Notes under the pieces: model-generated
What the model saw: only the letters and a program-made list of their open reading frames with translations
The model's database searches: none
What the model was told of the DNA's origin: nothing
Shown here: piece after piece, positions 35,946 through 47,771 of the stretch
Position numbering within the stretch: the stretch's first letter is position 1
How the letters are laid out: every line of letters starts with the position of its first letter
Origin: Tenodera sinensis
Taxonomy: Eukaryota; Arthropoda; Insecta; Mantodea; Mantidae
Reading direction: 5' to 3'
Length of the DNA: 64,000 nucleotides
Assembly: GCA_030765045.1 (NCBI GenBank)
Contig: CM060962.1
Location: 266,465,330 to 266,529,329, forward strand
Program-made: the position numbers and the translations under genes

Positions 35946-36742
35946 CCACATTGAGGATGTTAATAATAATTTTAAAAATCCAATGAAAATCCCTAGATCA
36001 GAGGTCACAGCCAATGGAAATTGAAGCCCTGGTTTCTGAACGAGACAGATACTTAGCTAACAAGAGTGCAAGCTACTGTTGTTAAACTCAAAATCCATAG
36101 CAGTAAACAAAGTTATTGAAATGTTCTATGGTGAATAGCGAGAACAACTTAAGCACTTTTTTCTACTCAATAGGCATTTTCATTAAAATTAAGCAGTTTC
36201 GCAACTGCAAACTGTAGAGCAAGCACCACGGTAAAAATGCCCAAGATCGACTCTCAGTTAAATGCAGTAAATGGACCGCGCAATTATTGCACAGTGAACC
36301 GAGAATTTCAGTGGTACTAGAATTGCTATAAGAACTAAAAATAGCGTTTATAAGTGCCTGAGTAGTGTTATCACACATGACTGCTCTCAACTTGACCAAA
36401 AGTTGTTTATTCGTTCACTCGCCATTTGCCAAGGGCTCTCGTCGTATTTGTAATTTAAGCGACTGGAGTGCGAATGCAGATTATTTCCCAGTCTTCTGTA
36501 TCCGTAATAAAATAATTAACATGAAATTTTACGAGCAGAAGCCGCTGGTCGTAATGCTCTATTTCTACAGCACTTAGGACTGAGGGATCAGAACCCGCAA
36601 AAAGTTCATTTATTTCTCTTCCAATAAAGTAGCAAGTTGAAATAATTTGTCCAATCTTCGCAACACTTTGTAAACTGTGATATTCTAGTTTTTGCTTTCA
36701 TTACCATTTGTAGACATTATTTAAAGTATATAAAGCGTCTAA

Positions 36743-36962
<220 letters not shown>

Positions 36963-37224
36963 TGATAATGATAATGATAATGAACGTTGAAGTTAAATCT
37001 GGAAGTAACAAAATATAGTAATCCTTTGGGGCATTTTGGCATTTTATACGTCATTTGAATGAACTTGTAATTTTTGCTAGATTTTTCATTTTCTATGTGT
37101 TAAGGCAACTGTTCAGTGACAATTCTCATGAATTGCATTCCGAAGCCATTCGCTTTCATTCTCCTATAAACTGTTATTATAAATGTTAAATCTACAGTGT
37201 AATGCTTGTTAGTAATATAAAATT

Positions 37225-37469
37225 TCAAAAAAGTCCCGAATGTGGCGTAACTCCTCATATTCCAGAGGTCCCGAGTTCGGATCTCGATTATGGTGAGTCA
37301 CCGGGACAAAGCTTTTCCCGTGGTTTTCCCTTATCCTGAATCACGAATGTACCTTTTAAGCTCTATGGACCCCGAACCTTTTTAAGCATCATCTCATCCA
37401 ATTTAATTTATTGTCGCATGTGACATAACCGGTTAAACGACGTTAAACCTAAAAAAAAAAAAAAAAAAA
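37225..37469 (+). mobile_element. tRNA-derived SINE with poly-A tail, family 5
   Basis: AATGTGGCGTAACTCCTCAT (decayed A box) and GGTCCCGAGTTCGGATCTCG (B box) are followed by TTTTCCCGTGGTTTTCCCTT. The end is ATAACCGGTTAAACGACGTT then AAACCT and about 18 A. It abuts the start of a Rep-A copy without a spacer. Confidence 0.72.
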
Positions 37470-38312
37470 TGATGTGTTGCACTCACATGACTCACTACTC
37501 TTGTACTAACCTATATTTCCATGTTAGTTAAGATAAACATTCATACAAATTATCTTATTGCTTATGTCCTTGTAGGTGCAAGGGAGATATTAGAATACAG
37601 AAGGCTTTGTGCGACAGTCAAATCTTTTTCACCTTTGAGATTCCGTTCTCTTTGCACGACTAACATATAAAAAAATGAATAATGTTGTTGCATTTCGCTA
37701 AAGTTCTAAGTTTTCCGAAACTCACACATATAACAAGGAATATCTCCGAAATGGTTCACCCTAAAACAAAATTTATTGAGGCATAAATTGTGTACTTTAA
37801 CAAGATCTACATTTTTTGTATAGTATGATTTAGTCTATCTGTAACGGTTTACGAGTTATGCAAAAGTCGTCCGGAGTAAATACGACTACAGGCGCTATAG
37901 CCAGAAAATTCAAGATATACATTTCATTTGTCATCAAAATATCTCAAACATATGGTATTTTAATCAAAATCGTTAGATTCATTTTCAAGAAAATAAAAAT
38001 TTTCGAAAAATTTTCCATGTAAAGGGCAGTTTGGGGTGGGACTATTTTCTTCAAAATCTTCGTGTCACATCCTTGAACGACATTAAACTTAAATACCAAC
38101 TTTGGTTTTTAACCTAATTTTCGTTTTTGAGTTATGCTGTCCAAAGACTGACAGAGTGACAGACTGACACACTGAAACACACACGGACCTTTTTCTAAAA
38201 CTGCTTTTTTGTATTCAGGGGGCCTCAAGGCATATATTTCCGGTGAAATCTCGACATCAAATTTTTGGATGGAATACAATTCTTCCCCTACTTACCAGTA
38301 GAGAAAGTAAAA
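37468..38312 (+). repeat. Full-length Rep-A copy
   Basis: It starts TGATGTGTTGCACTCACATG directly after the SINE poly-A. The internal CA position is short (ACTGACACACTGAAACACAC). It ends TTCCCCTACTTACCAGTAGA then GAAAGTAAAAAAAA. Inner conserved blocks match the copies at 28,471 and 31,086. Confidence 0.76.
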
Positions 38313-38439
38313 AAAAAGGGTAAATTTACATTTGGGCATTTACACATTTCTTGAAGGATAGTAGGTTGAAGTGATAGATGTTTCATGCAGATCCTTATGT
38401 GATAATTATGAAATGCTATGTTCTTTGCATGACTCCCAG

Positions 38440-39300
38440 AAATATGAATAGTAACTTACCACTTGAAGAAAGCATCTGTATTCACATGACTTCCTCCACT
38501 CAACTGTAAACGAACTGTTTGTGTAAGTACTTGTGAACACAGATAACCTTTCATTGCACATTTTACCGTCGGAAACACTGAACTTGAGTGATATTCAGAG
38601 TTTTTAAAAGCATGTCGCTATATGATGCATTAAAAAAATTCCGTGCTCTTTGTATGACCACGAGAAAGAACGAATAATGGCTTTTCACTTAAGAAAATAA
38701 GTATTTGAATGTTCAAACCAATAGCAAAGAACGTCTCGAAAAATTTTAGCCCCACAAACCATTTTATTTTATTGCTTGGCATGAATTAACGACATTTACA
38801 TTCTGTGTATCTCCATCTCTCTTATAGCTTAACGGTTATATAAAAATAATTCAACATGAAGAGGAATTTACAAAATATTCCTAGACATTTCGAGATATGT
38901 ATTTAATTTGTCACGAAACCATACAATATTTTAATCAAAATACTTAGAGTTAATTTTAGAAAATAAAAAATCAGACATTTCCCATTTAAAAGGCAACTTG
39001 AATTGGGGAAGTTTCATAAAAATACCTCTATCACATTTTTGGAAGACTTGTGCATAAATACGCAGTTTGATATTCATTCAACTTTAGTTTCTGAGCTCTG
39101 ATATACACGATAGAGGCACAAACACACATACATGTACACACGCGTCCCTTTTTCTAAAAAGAATATTATTTTTTTGCCGGATTTATATAATCTTAAAAGG
39201 TGTATTGTTGATAAAATCTTGGTATGGAATTTTGGGCTGGGATGAAATACTTCCTCTACTTACTATAAGCAAGTAGTAAAAGAAGTAAAAATAACATTAC
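38440..39300 (+). repeat. Diverged full-length Rep-A copy
   Basis: It starts CATCTGTATTCACATGACTT and ends ACTTCCTCTACTTACTATAA, then GCAAGTAGTAAAAGAAGT. The CA position is ACACACATACATGTACACAC. It is much more diverged than its neighbour, so older. Confidence 0.62.
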
Positions 39301-39950
39301 AGGTCAAAAGTTCACCTTAATTTAGCTATGTTATAATACGTGACAAACGGACTCTGTCATATGACAATTTACGATAAGATAGTCTTAGTATAGGTCAGCA
39401 TTATTCCTTCATATATATTTCAATATTTCAATTTTTAGGTTCTCCCAAAACTTAAAACGCTGCAGGATGCAATATTTATTTGTTTTCGTGAAATTTTTCA
39501 GCCTTTCTACCAAATATCTACCTTTTGAAAGCTACTATGTAAGGCATTTGTTCCAAGAAGCGGTAGGAATACCTGCACATGAAAAAAGAAAGAAAATAAA
39601 AATGAAAAGAAGGAAAACTATAGAATATAATACTCTTTGTGTGGCATCTATGGCACATTCCTTTAATCACATATGATGTTCGTAAATTTTAAAGGATAAA
39701 AAATTCAGAATTTCATCCTAAGAAACATTTTTGGGAACTTCCACATTCTGTAACGACATTTTAAGGTTTGGAGATCTATCTGGTTACAATCACCAACACC
39801 CCTACAGACAGACTGATTTAAGGTAAACAATGCAAATGGATATGTTGCTTACAATACGTATACAGGATTCACGGTTAGGTCACCTAAATCATGCTTTTCA
39901 TTAGGCTCAGAGGTATGGAAAATAGAAACTGGAAATATTGAATCATAGCC
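39301..39950. other. No feature recognised
   Basis: A 69-codon lysine-rich frame (39,467-39,676) has no recognisable domain and no supporting signals. Confidence 0.4.
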
Positions 39951-39956
39951 AGAGTA

Positions 39957-40345
39957 ATAGACCGCCCCCATACCGTAGTGCTAGCGCGCTTGCTTTGCCG
40001 CGGGAGACCCGGGCTCGATCCCCGGCACCGGCATAGGATTGTTTCCCTTTGGGAGGTCTGGTTCAGGGTGCACTCAGCCTCGTTAGGTCCCTAAGGGACC
40101 AACTGACGAGCTACGTGAATAAAGAAGTAGCAGTCCCAGGTCATGAGTACCCCATAACCGGCCGGGAGGGATCGGAGCGCTGACCATGTACCACCCTCCC
40201 TACTGTGCCCAACTCATGACGCCTATAGTGGGCAGAGATGGGGGACGCAGCGGCTGGGCGGTAAGCCTTGGCCCGGATAGCACTGTTGCGCCGTAGGGTT
40301 AGTTTTTTAGCCGGAGTAAGAACCACGGATCTTCAGCTTTCCGGG
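39957..40345 (+). mobile_element. SINE family 2, most complete head
   Basis: CCGTAGTGCTAGCGCGCTTG (A-box region) and CCCGGGCTCGATCCCCGG (B box with a pairing T arm) lead into GGGAGGTCTGGTTCAGGGTG, CCTCGTTAGGTCCCTAAGGG and GGCCGGGAGGGATCGGAGCG. It ends near GCGCCGTAGGGTTAG. Confidence 0.75.
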
Positions 40346-41380
40346 CCGCTACTCTGACTGAGTCTACCGTGGCAACATTCCAGTACGGCATTTAATTCTC
40401 CAACCGACTTCATTTTTCCGGTAAACTTCTAGATATTTCTGATTCATTTTGAGGCAACATATCTCAGTGGTGACAAATTTTCATAACTAGTTTAAATCTC
40501 ACTCTTCGTAATTAGCTATTACTTGGTCAGTCAGCTTAGTTGATCGGAGCAAGGGCACTAAAGCCCAAGTTCCATGGGTCACATCCCACCTATTCTATTG
40601 TATGTTTCAGCCTGATTTTCAAACTGTGGCATTGCTAAATCTTTGTCACTTATTTAGCCTTATAGAATGGCTACACCAGCTCAGCTACTAAGCTTAATTG
40701 TAATTAACAATTTACTTACAAGAAAGTTGGCTTTCGGATTAACAGGAAGTTAGGTTAGGCTTTTTATGTATAAGTTTACATTAGTTAGCAAGTAGTGGTA
40801 GCACCATAGCACAAGAGCGTTCGTTCTCTCACCTTTCAGCTACATTTTGGCACTTTCGATGGCAATAATACTCCCACATAACCGTTTATTACCAATAGTT
40901 GATTCCTACAAAGATCAAGTTGTAATGGAAACTTTGCCACGTGAATGTCCTCTGACCAACAGTGGTAGGTTAGATTAAACACCTTCACAACTTGAGGCGT
41001 ATGCTTTTCAACGATGCACTCACTCATTTTTACTAAACATTACTTAAACAGTCGCTCGAACTTTATAAACTGTTTAAACCAGTCAAAATATGGCTAGTAT
41101 TGCGTAATATACGATCATATGGACGTCCTTTAACCTACAATAGGATTTCGATTAACAACACGCTGTTAAAAACTTGCATGTTAGTAGTCAGAGCTAGAGT
41201 CAATCAATTCCGCTCTTCTTAACAAAATATAAGTTTAGATGCCAGAAATAAATCGCCTACTTACTTTCAACTGCTGCTTTATCTGTTGCGGCCTGCAGGA
41301 AACGAAACTCCACAGACGATAGTTTAGCATTATTCCTACCGTATGCGAGAGGTAACCTGGCATTTGTCAGCTGATACAAT
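40346..41380. other. Mostly unrecognised; weak tRNA-like trace
   Basis: A possible tRNA-like block at about 40,515-40,600 (CAGCTTAGTTGATCGGAGCA, GTTCCATGGGTCACATCCC) is too weak to call. Nothing else is seen. Confidence 0.35.
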
Positions 41381-41386
41381 CACCTG

Positions 41387-41471
41387 CGAACGAGGCTTTC
41401 TAGTCCAATCCAATAATCGTTGCACGATATGTTTGCAACACGATTGGACGAGATAGGGCTAGCCTCGTTCG
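41387..41471. repeat. Foldback with two nested inverted repeats
   Basis: The outer arms CGAACGAGGCT (41,387-41,397) and AGCCTCGTTCG (41,461-41,471) are perfect complements. Inside them TAGTCCAATC pairs with GATTGGAC, and CGTTGCA pairs with TGCAACACG-region bases. The whole 85 bp can form a long imperfect hairpin. Confidence 0.85.
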
Positions 41472-41729
41472 AGGGTTACGGCACCCAATGTAGTAACAAT
41501 ATAAACCGTAAGATGTCACGGCTTTCTCATTTCCGTTTAGTTTTAAGCTATTAAATGATTTTGGCTTTCTTCTCTTTTTTCGAATACATTTAATGTAGTT
41601 TTCGGTCTTTACGATATATTAGAAACTTTATGAATGATATAAATGCACAAATTTAAATGTGTGTAATTTTGTGCACATAACTTGTCCATAATTCAGTTAA
41701 ATTTATAATTTAGGAGCGTTTAGCATGTT

Positions 41730-41829
41730 GGGGAGTGTAGCTCGGTGGCAGAGTAGCTAGCTGTGGGTTACGTGGCACACGACGTAATCCTTCGCTTGGC
41801 GACCCCGGGTTCGGTTCCTCGTGCTCCCC
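41730..41829 (+). tRNA. tRNA-like sequence with an extended central hairpin (likely pseudo-tRNA)
   Basis: The ends GGGGAGT (41,730-41,736) and GCTCCCC (41,823-41,829) form a 7-bp acceptor-like stem. A D-arm-like TAGCTCGGTGGCAGAGTA (A box) and a B box GGGTTCGGTTCC with a 7-base T loop follow; the T stem has one mismatch. At 100 nt it is longer than a normal tRNA. The anticodon region is replaced by a 9-bp stem (GGGTTACGT with ACGTAATCC) around an 8-base loop. A genuine tRNA is unlikely; a SINE head or pseudo-tRNA is the better reading. Confidence 0.4.
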
Positions 41830-42155
41830 CAAATTTTTATTCCCTCAGATGTGTTCTATAGCGCGTCTACATATTACCGATTAAATAATGTTTATATTTT
41901 AGCGTTAATTAATGCGAAATTAAAATATATATCTTAAAATTATATATATTTAGTGTGAGTTGATAATGTAGCTGGTGCAAACGCGTTGTGCATAAGACTG
42001 GAGTTCGCTCTGACTTAGGGACGAGCATCCTTACCCAGAAGATGAATAAAGTGTAACACAAACTAACAATATTAGTGATAGTACTTGAAGAATTGGTTTT
42101 GGAGTGGATGCTACATACTCAGTGGTGCAACCCTGCCTTCATGTTGGTGTTGCTC

Positions 42156-42156
<1 letters not shown>

Positions 42157-42215
<59 letters not shown>

Positions 42216-42297
42216 AGCAGCATCATCATCATCATCAGCAGCATCATCATCTTCATCATCAGCAGCAGCAGCATCATCATCATCATCTTCTTCATCT
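42157..42297. repeat. (CAT/CAG)n compound microsatellite
   Basis: Blocks of ATC and AGC trinucleotides alternate for about 140 bp. All three plus-strand frames are open (polyserine, polyhistidine/glutamine, polyisoleucine), which is composition and not coding. Confidence 0.95.
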
Positions 42298-42689
42298 GGT
42301 GAGGAAAGGTATATTTACATGATGCGTTCAGAGTAACAAGGGTAGAACTGGCCCAAAAGCTCTGGGTGACGTATATGCGAGGGGAATAGGACAGCTCAAA
42401 TTTAAAGGCATTTGTAGACAGCACTTACCAGAGCCTCTTTTACCCGGGGTAAGTGAACTTTGGCCGCTGTTACTTATGTTCTTTGTACCGATAAATAGTT
42501 AAGGGTAGCTTATTTGAAGTCACCAGCTTGAGTATTTCTATTCCTGTCCAGCATTATTTTGCACTTCCCTTTTTAGTGTAAATGCATATTTAATAGAGTT
42601 TATTACATATCTGATATATTTTGCCACTTATAGATTTAAACCTGCTTTCTCAACTAAACCTTTACGAGAAAACCTGTAATCCCAAATAA

Positions 42690-43290
42690 AGAAGTATGAT
42701 GTGCTGCACTCACATGAGTTTCTCTGCACATTCTCGTGCTAATTATTCTTAAAACACCTACTGTTTTATCTGCTTCATGTTAGTCGAGTTAAACATTTTT
42801 AGAAATGGTTTTGTTAGATATTTTCTTGTAGCTAAAATGAGAATCTGGTAGTGCAATAGGCTTAAGTGATAGTAAAATCTTTTAAGAGCTGGTCACTATG
42901 TAATGGCTTTGACATTCCATTCTTTTTAAATGTCTAGGCTATAAAAAAGGAATAACTACTTTATATTCGAAAAAGTGTAAGTATTGGAAAGTTCAAACAA
43001 ATAACAAGGAATTTCTCGGAAATGGTTCACTCTGCAATAAAGAAAGTATTTGGCATGTGTTTAATGTTTTAACGATGTGTACATACTGTTTGTATAGTAA
43101 GATTTTTTCCATCTCTTACAGTTTACCAGCTACCTATGCAAGTCATCCAGAATAATGAGGACTTCTGGGGACATTCCCAGAAAAATCAATAAGTATATTA
43201 GTTTTTCATGAAAATATCTTAAGCATGTGCCATTATAATCATAATCATTAGTAATTCGTGAGAAATACAATATTTCCGAAAAAATCTAGC
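42690..43290 (+). repeat. Rep-A copy lacking its 3' end
   Basis: It starts AAGTATGATGTGCTGCACTC and follows the family through CAAATAACAAGGAATTTCTC and ATCTCTTACAGTTTACCAGC to about 43,290. There the unrelated motif GTCATTCCACGTCAAATTGC begins. Confidence 0.62.
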
Positions 43291-43427
43291 ATGTGAGTCA
43301 TTCCACGTCAAATTGCACAAAATATGGGAAAAAATGACCTTGATGTCTCAGATTTTCTTGAACAATTTTTTTTTTTTTTTGGAACAAAATATATTTGACC
43401 AGAGTTTCTTTGTTTCATAATAAAGAA

Positions 43428-44893
43428 TTTTTTTTTTTTTAATTTATTTATTATTTGAAGTCGCTTGAACATAAAAGTCATATCGCGACTAAACATTGAG
43501 GAAAAAAAAAAGGAGGAAACATATCATGAAGTTTACAATGAGTTTAAATATTAAGTTTGCATGCTTTGATGAACTTGATTATTTTCTTATGATACTGTTG
43601 ATCACCCAAAGCTAGCTGAAGGTTCTCAGGAATTCCATACTGAAGTCGCTGGTGAGTGTATCTTGGGCAAACGGTGAGCAGATGCTGAACGGTAAGAGTA
43701 GAATCACACAGAGTACATTTAGGAGGAAGTTCACGGGACAGAATGTAGGAGTGAGTAAGCGCAGTGTGGCCAATGCATAATCGGGTTATTAGCACCTGGT
43801 CTCGCCGGGTTAGTGTTGTAATTGTTGTGGAGAGGTTAGGTATTGGACAGATATCATGCAGTTTGCTGTTGGATGTAGTTGTCCAATCTGTCTTCCATCG
43901 GTGTAGGATAGTTCTTTTAAGATGCCGTAAATAGTCCTCATGAGGTAGCTTAAGATCTGGTAAGCTTGGAGGATGCTTGGTAGCTTCTTTTGCGGCAGTG
44001 TCAGCAAGATCATTTCCTGGTATGTTACAGTGAGATGGTATCCATGCCAAGATTAGTTGTTTACCTGATGAAATAAGCTCACTGTATAATTCACGTATCT
44101 CCCTTACCAAGGTGTGGCAAGGAGATCGTTGTTGTATAGCCATTAATGCACTAAGGGAATCTGTGTATATAATGAATGATTTGAAGTCTCCATTCTTTGA
44201 TATATAGTCCATGGCGAAACGTATAGCAAACAGTTCATTAGAGAAAATGGTGAGAGTGTTTGGTAGACTATACATCATGGTTTGGTTAGGAGCAACCACC
44301 GCACAGCCATTATTGTTGTCACACCGGGAACCATCGGTATAAATTGGCTCAAAATTGGCATACGTGTCACACAATTCTTTGAACAGCATGGTAAAACAAG
44401 ATTTTTGGGTATGAGCCTTCACATATTTTGTCAAAGTGGTGTTGATGACAGGTAATTTTATTCTCCATGGTATATCATTTATGTTGAAGGTACGGGAAAT
44501 GAAAGAAGGAATAGTCAGATTAAACTCTTCAAGATATGTAACAATTCTTTGGGAGAAGGGTTGGATAGGGAACCCTTTGGGTTGAGTATTATCTTGGAGT
44601 GATATATGAGCAACTGCACCAGAATTAGGTCTGGTTAAGGTCTTGGTAAAATAAGTAAGACTTAACATTTTACGTCGGAAAGAAAGTGGTGGTTCATCTG
44701 CTGCAATTTTTAGACTCTCTGTAGGACTAGTATGGAATGCCCCAAGTGCAATTCTTAGAGCTGTGGTTTGAACAGTGTCCAGCATTTTAAGACTTGATAG
44801 TTTGGCGGAGTTATAAACAATAGAACCATAATCCAACTTGGAGAGGATAGTGATTCTGTAAGTGCGAAGTAGAATTTGTTTTGGCAGATATTA
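43428..44893 (-). mobile_element. 5'-truncated I-like LINE with poly-A end
   Basis: This is the fragment that carries the coding frame at 43,544-44,890. On the minus strand the 3' untranslated part ends AATAATAAATAAATT then about 13 A (43,428-43,441), typical of target-primed reverse transcription. The 5' cut lies just upstream of the reverse transcriptase thumb region. Flanking duplications could not be fixed by eye. Confidence 0.75.
43544..44890 (-). CDS. LINE ORF2 C-terminal part: RT thumb, RNase H, CCHC motif (partial)
   Basis: An uninterrupted frame of about 448 codons, open from the 5' truncation point at 44,890 to a TAA at 43,544. The true start codon is lost. The first residues (KLDYGSIVYNSAK, ALRIALGAFHTSP) match the region after the reverse transcriptase palm in I-clade LINEs. 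An RNase H domain follows: IYTDGS (first Asp), NELFAIRFA (Glu), IYTDSLSAL (Asp), then WIPSHCNIPGNDLADTAAKE (His and last Asp). Near the C terminus CTLCDSTLTVQHLLTVC gives the Cys-Cys-His-Cys pattern of the group. In an intact element this region would remove RNA from the RNA/DNA hybrid. Endonuclease and palm are absent, so the fragment is not autonomous. The lack of stops suggests a fairly recent insertion. Confidence 0.85.
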   Translation of the reverse strand, partial: YLPKQILLRTYRITILSKLDYGSIVYNSAKLSSLKMLDTVQTTALRIALGAFHTSPTESLKIAADEPPLSFRRKMLSLTYFTKTLTRPNSGAVAHISLQDNTQPKGFPIQPFSQRIVTYLEEFNLTIPSFISRTFNINDIPWRIKLPVINTTLTKYVKAHTQKSCFTMLFKELCDTYANFEPIYTDGSRCDNNNGCAVVAPNQTMMYSLPNTLTIFSNELFAIRFAMDYISKNGDFKSFIIYTDSLSALMAIQQRSPCHTLVREIRELYSELISSGKQLILAWIPSHCNIPGNDLADTAAKEATKHPPSLPDLKLPHEDYLRHLKRTILHRWKTDWTTTSNSKLHDICPIPNLSTTITTLTRRDQVLITRLCIGHTALTHSYILSRELPPKCTLCDSTLTVQHLLTVCPRYTHQRLQYGIPENLQLALGDQQYHKKIIKFIKACKLNI

Positions 44894-45830
44894 ATTTTTG
44901 AAATGTCCCAAAAATCGCGCGCTCCTCACTCTTCGATCAATCATACATCCAATTGTAATGAAGAAAATTACTTGATCTTTGGCTCAAATTAAAGATAAAT
45001 CGCAGTATTTCGTGATGTATTTATTAGAAAATTTTATTAATTATTATTAATGTCTTTTAACTTGTTTACAAGGGAAGAAAGAGTGGAGTCGACGTTACAT
45101 TAATACAATCAACTAGACGTCACATGTTTTGACTCTTGCCTGTAAGAAAACAGTTGTTTGGGACGTTAAGTTTCGAAAATAGGTAAGCTCAACTAATTAA
45201 ATAACAAGATATTTTGTAATGTTCTGGAACAACGTAGCAAAGCTTGGAGAACTTATTAAGTAGCCATGAGAACCTTCTTTACCCAGTGGGTGCAAGCGAA
45301 CACCTTCCTACATTCGGTATGAGCTTGTTTATAGCAACGTATTAGCGATGTTGTACACGTCACTCCACCAGCACAGCTGCCAACTGTAGACTATCAAACA
45401 CCGCCATCATTTCTGAACTGATGCCAATACTACAATAACAAAGGACGCGAGTCAGACGAGGATGCATCCTTAACTTAGCTGCTTGTCCGCCACTTATGTA
45501 GGTTTACGTTTTTGATTCACCATGGTTAGGCTAGTGTATAAGCTTATGTTAATTAGTAAGCAGTGACTACACCAAAGCTCGCGAGGGAAGCGGGCGTGCG
45601 TTCCTCAACGTTACGAAAACGATGCTATTTCAGCTTAGGTTTCTGATCCATCAGAGATTTTTTCTATAAGCTTTCGGTAATTAGCAACCAGTGGTTAGAC
45701 CAGAAACAAGCAAGTGAAGCAAGTGGGCGTTGCTTAATGATACTTATTTTTGTCCCCCTGTTCATTTAATGCCTATATTTCGGATTCAAGCCATTTTATT
45801 TTGTGTAATGCTGTATCAACTGCACTGCCC
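44894..45830. other. No feature recognised
   Basis: The sequence resumes after the LINE (CCCAAAAATCGCGCGCTCCT). No repeat match, RNA gene or coding domain is seen. Confidence 0.4.
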
Positions 45831-46168
45831 CTTGCAGTTCTTTGACACAAAAATATATTTTTAAAAGTAAAAGAAGATAAAATAAGCATTTTCTATCATT
45901 TTCAGAAAATCAATAGAGGTTTCTCAAAAATAAGTCGATTAGACAACTCCACAGCCCAAAATAAAAACTGGGCATTTTTCTAATTTCTGATTTTCATGAT
46001 TAATTCAAATAAAATTATTACTAGTGAAATTGTAGTGAGATACTTTGATTCTGTACTACGTTTTGTGGCTGCTAATTCATTTTACCACAGGGTGCAATTA
46101 TCAATGAAAATGCGTGGAAATAAGATGTACGATTTTGTATATGTTGTGAAGCCAGCAGCACAACAGAC
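45831..46168 (+). repeat. Segment repeated in inverse at 63,649-64,000
   Basis: About 340 bp from CCTTGCAGTTCTTTGACAC to CAGCAGCACAACAGACG recurs as its reverse complement at the right end of the window, with only scattered differences. A 70-codon frame is partly shared (45,996-46,208 and 63,598-63,822) but has no recognisable domain. Confidence 0.85.
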
Positions 46169-46625
46169 GGAAGTTTTAGCAATGGAGATTCAGCATTTTA
46201 TCATTTGACCCGATTATTCCTCACAAAAAAAAAACTCAATCAGACTCAGCCAAGGCCTTTTCTGCATGATATGATTCAAATAATCGTTTCCAGAGGAGCT
46301 TGAAATATGAAGTATACAACTGACTTCGACGGTGAAGTATTCAGCAGCAATTTCTTAGCTACGAAGAGCAACGAGAATGCTTTGAATTTCTGCTGAGAAG
46401 AAGCAAACTATAATTAAAAACTTGGGTAGTTTAATAGTTGGGAGAATCTGACAATGAGCACGGAAAAGTAAATTGTGAAATTGGATTTTGTGCACATTTT
46501 TGGAAGCTTGTTACTAAGATATAGTCCTAAAGCACCTTCTTTTCAGGGTACGATCTAGTAGTCATTTAGATAAATATGAAGAATATACATTATATTAAAG
46601 ACATTCTAGTGTCTAACTAACCCCC
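46169..46625. other. No feature recognised
   Basis: No match that I can support. Confidence 0.4.
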
Positions 46626-46629
46626 CGCA

Positions 46630-46930
46630 CTACGGCCCTTGAAAAGCCAAGTCCTACCGCCCAGCCGCTGCGTCCCCCACCTCGGCTCACTACAGGCGTC
46701 ATTGGTGGGGTTCAATACTGGAGGGTGGTACGTGGTCAGCGTCTCGATCCCTCCCGGCCAGTTATGCGGTCTTCACGACCTGGGACCGCTACTTTTCCAG
46801 CAAGTAGCACCTCAATTGGCCCCCCCCCCCACGACTAACGAGGCTGAGTGCATCCCGTGCCAGGCCTTCCAGAGGGTCCTCCGTGCCAGAGGCAGGCGCT
46901 ACCAACTGCGCTACGGAGGCAGTCCGAGTG
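46630..46930 (-). mobile_element. SINE family 2
   Basis: On the minus strand the head reads GCCTCCGTAGCGCAGTTGGT then AGCGCC (46,897-46,922), with body CTGGCACGGGATGCACTCAG, CCTCGTTAGTCG and GGCCGGGAGGGATCGAGACG. A C run of about 11 lies at 46,820. Confidence 0.72.
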
Positions 46931-47765
46931 TCTAACAGACTAGACAAATAATACAAGCTGTACAGCATGTAAATGAGCTACACCAAACTAAGTTGATTGT
47001 AGATTCCTCTAATATAAGTAATATGAGATAGGCAATGTATGATCGGTGACTAAACATAACGTAGTTATTTGGTGTTGAGCGTATTGATATCAGGTGCTGA
47101 TAAATCGGCCTTTTAAGAACAGTCGGGTCACCAATTAGCTTAGAATGTCTTTAAGACTCCTGCCCGAGTATGGAAATATCAATTTTCAGCAGCTCGTTAT
47201 GAGCGTTCTCAAGATTTAATGTCACAAAGATCTCTCAAATCCCGAACTAATCAATTGACAGTGCGACACTGAACAACGATTGCGTGCCTTCCTTTTTTAT
47301 GTAGATACGTTTGTTTAACTGCTGTTGTGGCTTAATTGGAAATATCAAAAGCTGTTGTTCCGAAGGTCGTGGGTTCGTTTTCTGCCATGCAGTTACTATT
47401 TCTTTTCTTATTTCCTTTTCTTTTATTCCATACGAAGAACATTAACACTAGTATCATTTCCATGATTTGGCTCTTGGATAGAGTACGACAATCTTTCCTT
47501 CACTACCGCCAGTTTTACCGTGAAAATTAAGGTCATCATTTCGAACAGTTCCTATAAACCTAACGTGAAGTATTAAATGTTTTTGCACTTTCACACTTTC
47601 TTCAGCCTTTAAACCACTTATTATTTTGAAGTACAGTGACTGAATGTAATAAGCAGGTTCTAATTTTTGTTAGCAATATTTTAATTCACCCACATCAATA
47701 AAGATGCATACATTGAAACACAATTTAAAGTCTGGATCAAAACATTATTAGTATTTTCTACTCGA
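46931..47765. other. Mostly unrecognised; weak tRNA-like trace
   Basis: GTTGTGGCTTAATTGG and AAGGTCGTGGGTTCG at 47,320-47,380 resemble A and B boxes. No SINE body follows. Nothing else is seen. Confidence 0.35.
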
Positions 47766-47771
47766 AACAAA

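Noticed and set aside
42075..42424. Polyserine, polyhistidine and polymethionine frames
   Set aside because: Consequence of the CAT/CAG microsatellite; all frames are open at once.
43295..43420. GTCATTCCACGTCAAATTGC motif region as a possible transposon end
   Set aside because: It looks like a repeat start, but I could not find its other end or a second copy in the window, so no element is called.
43810..44013. 67-codon minus-strand frame
   Set aside because: Out-of-frame shadow of the LINE RNase H coding region.
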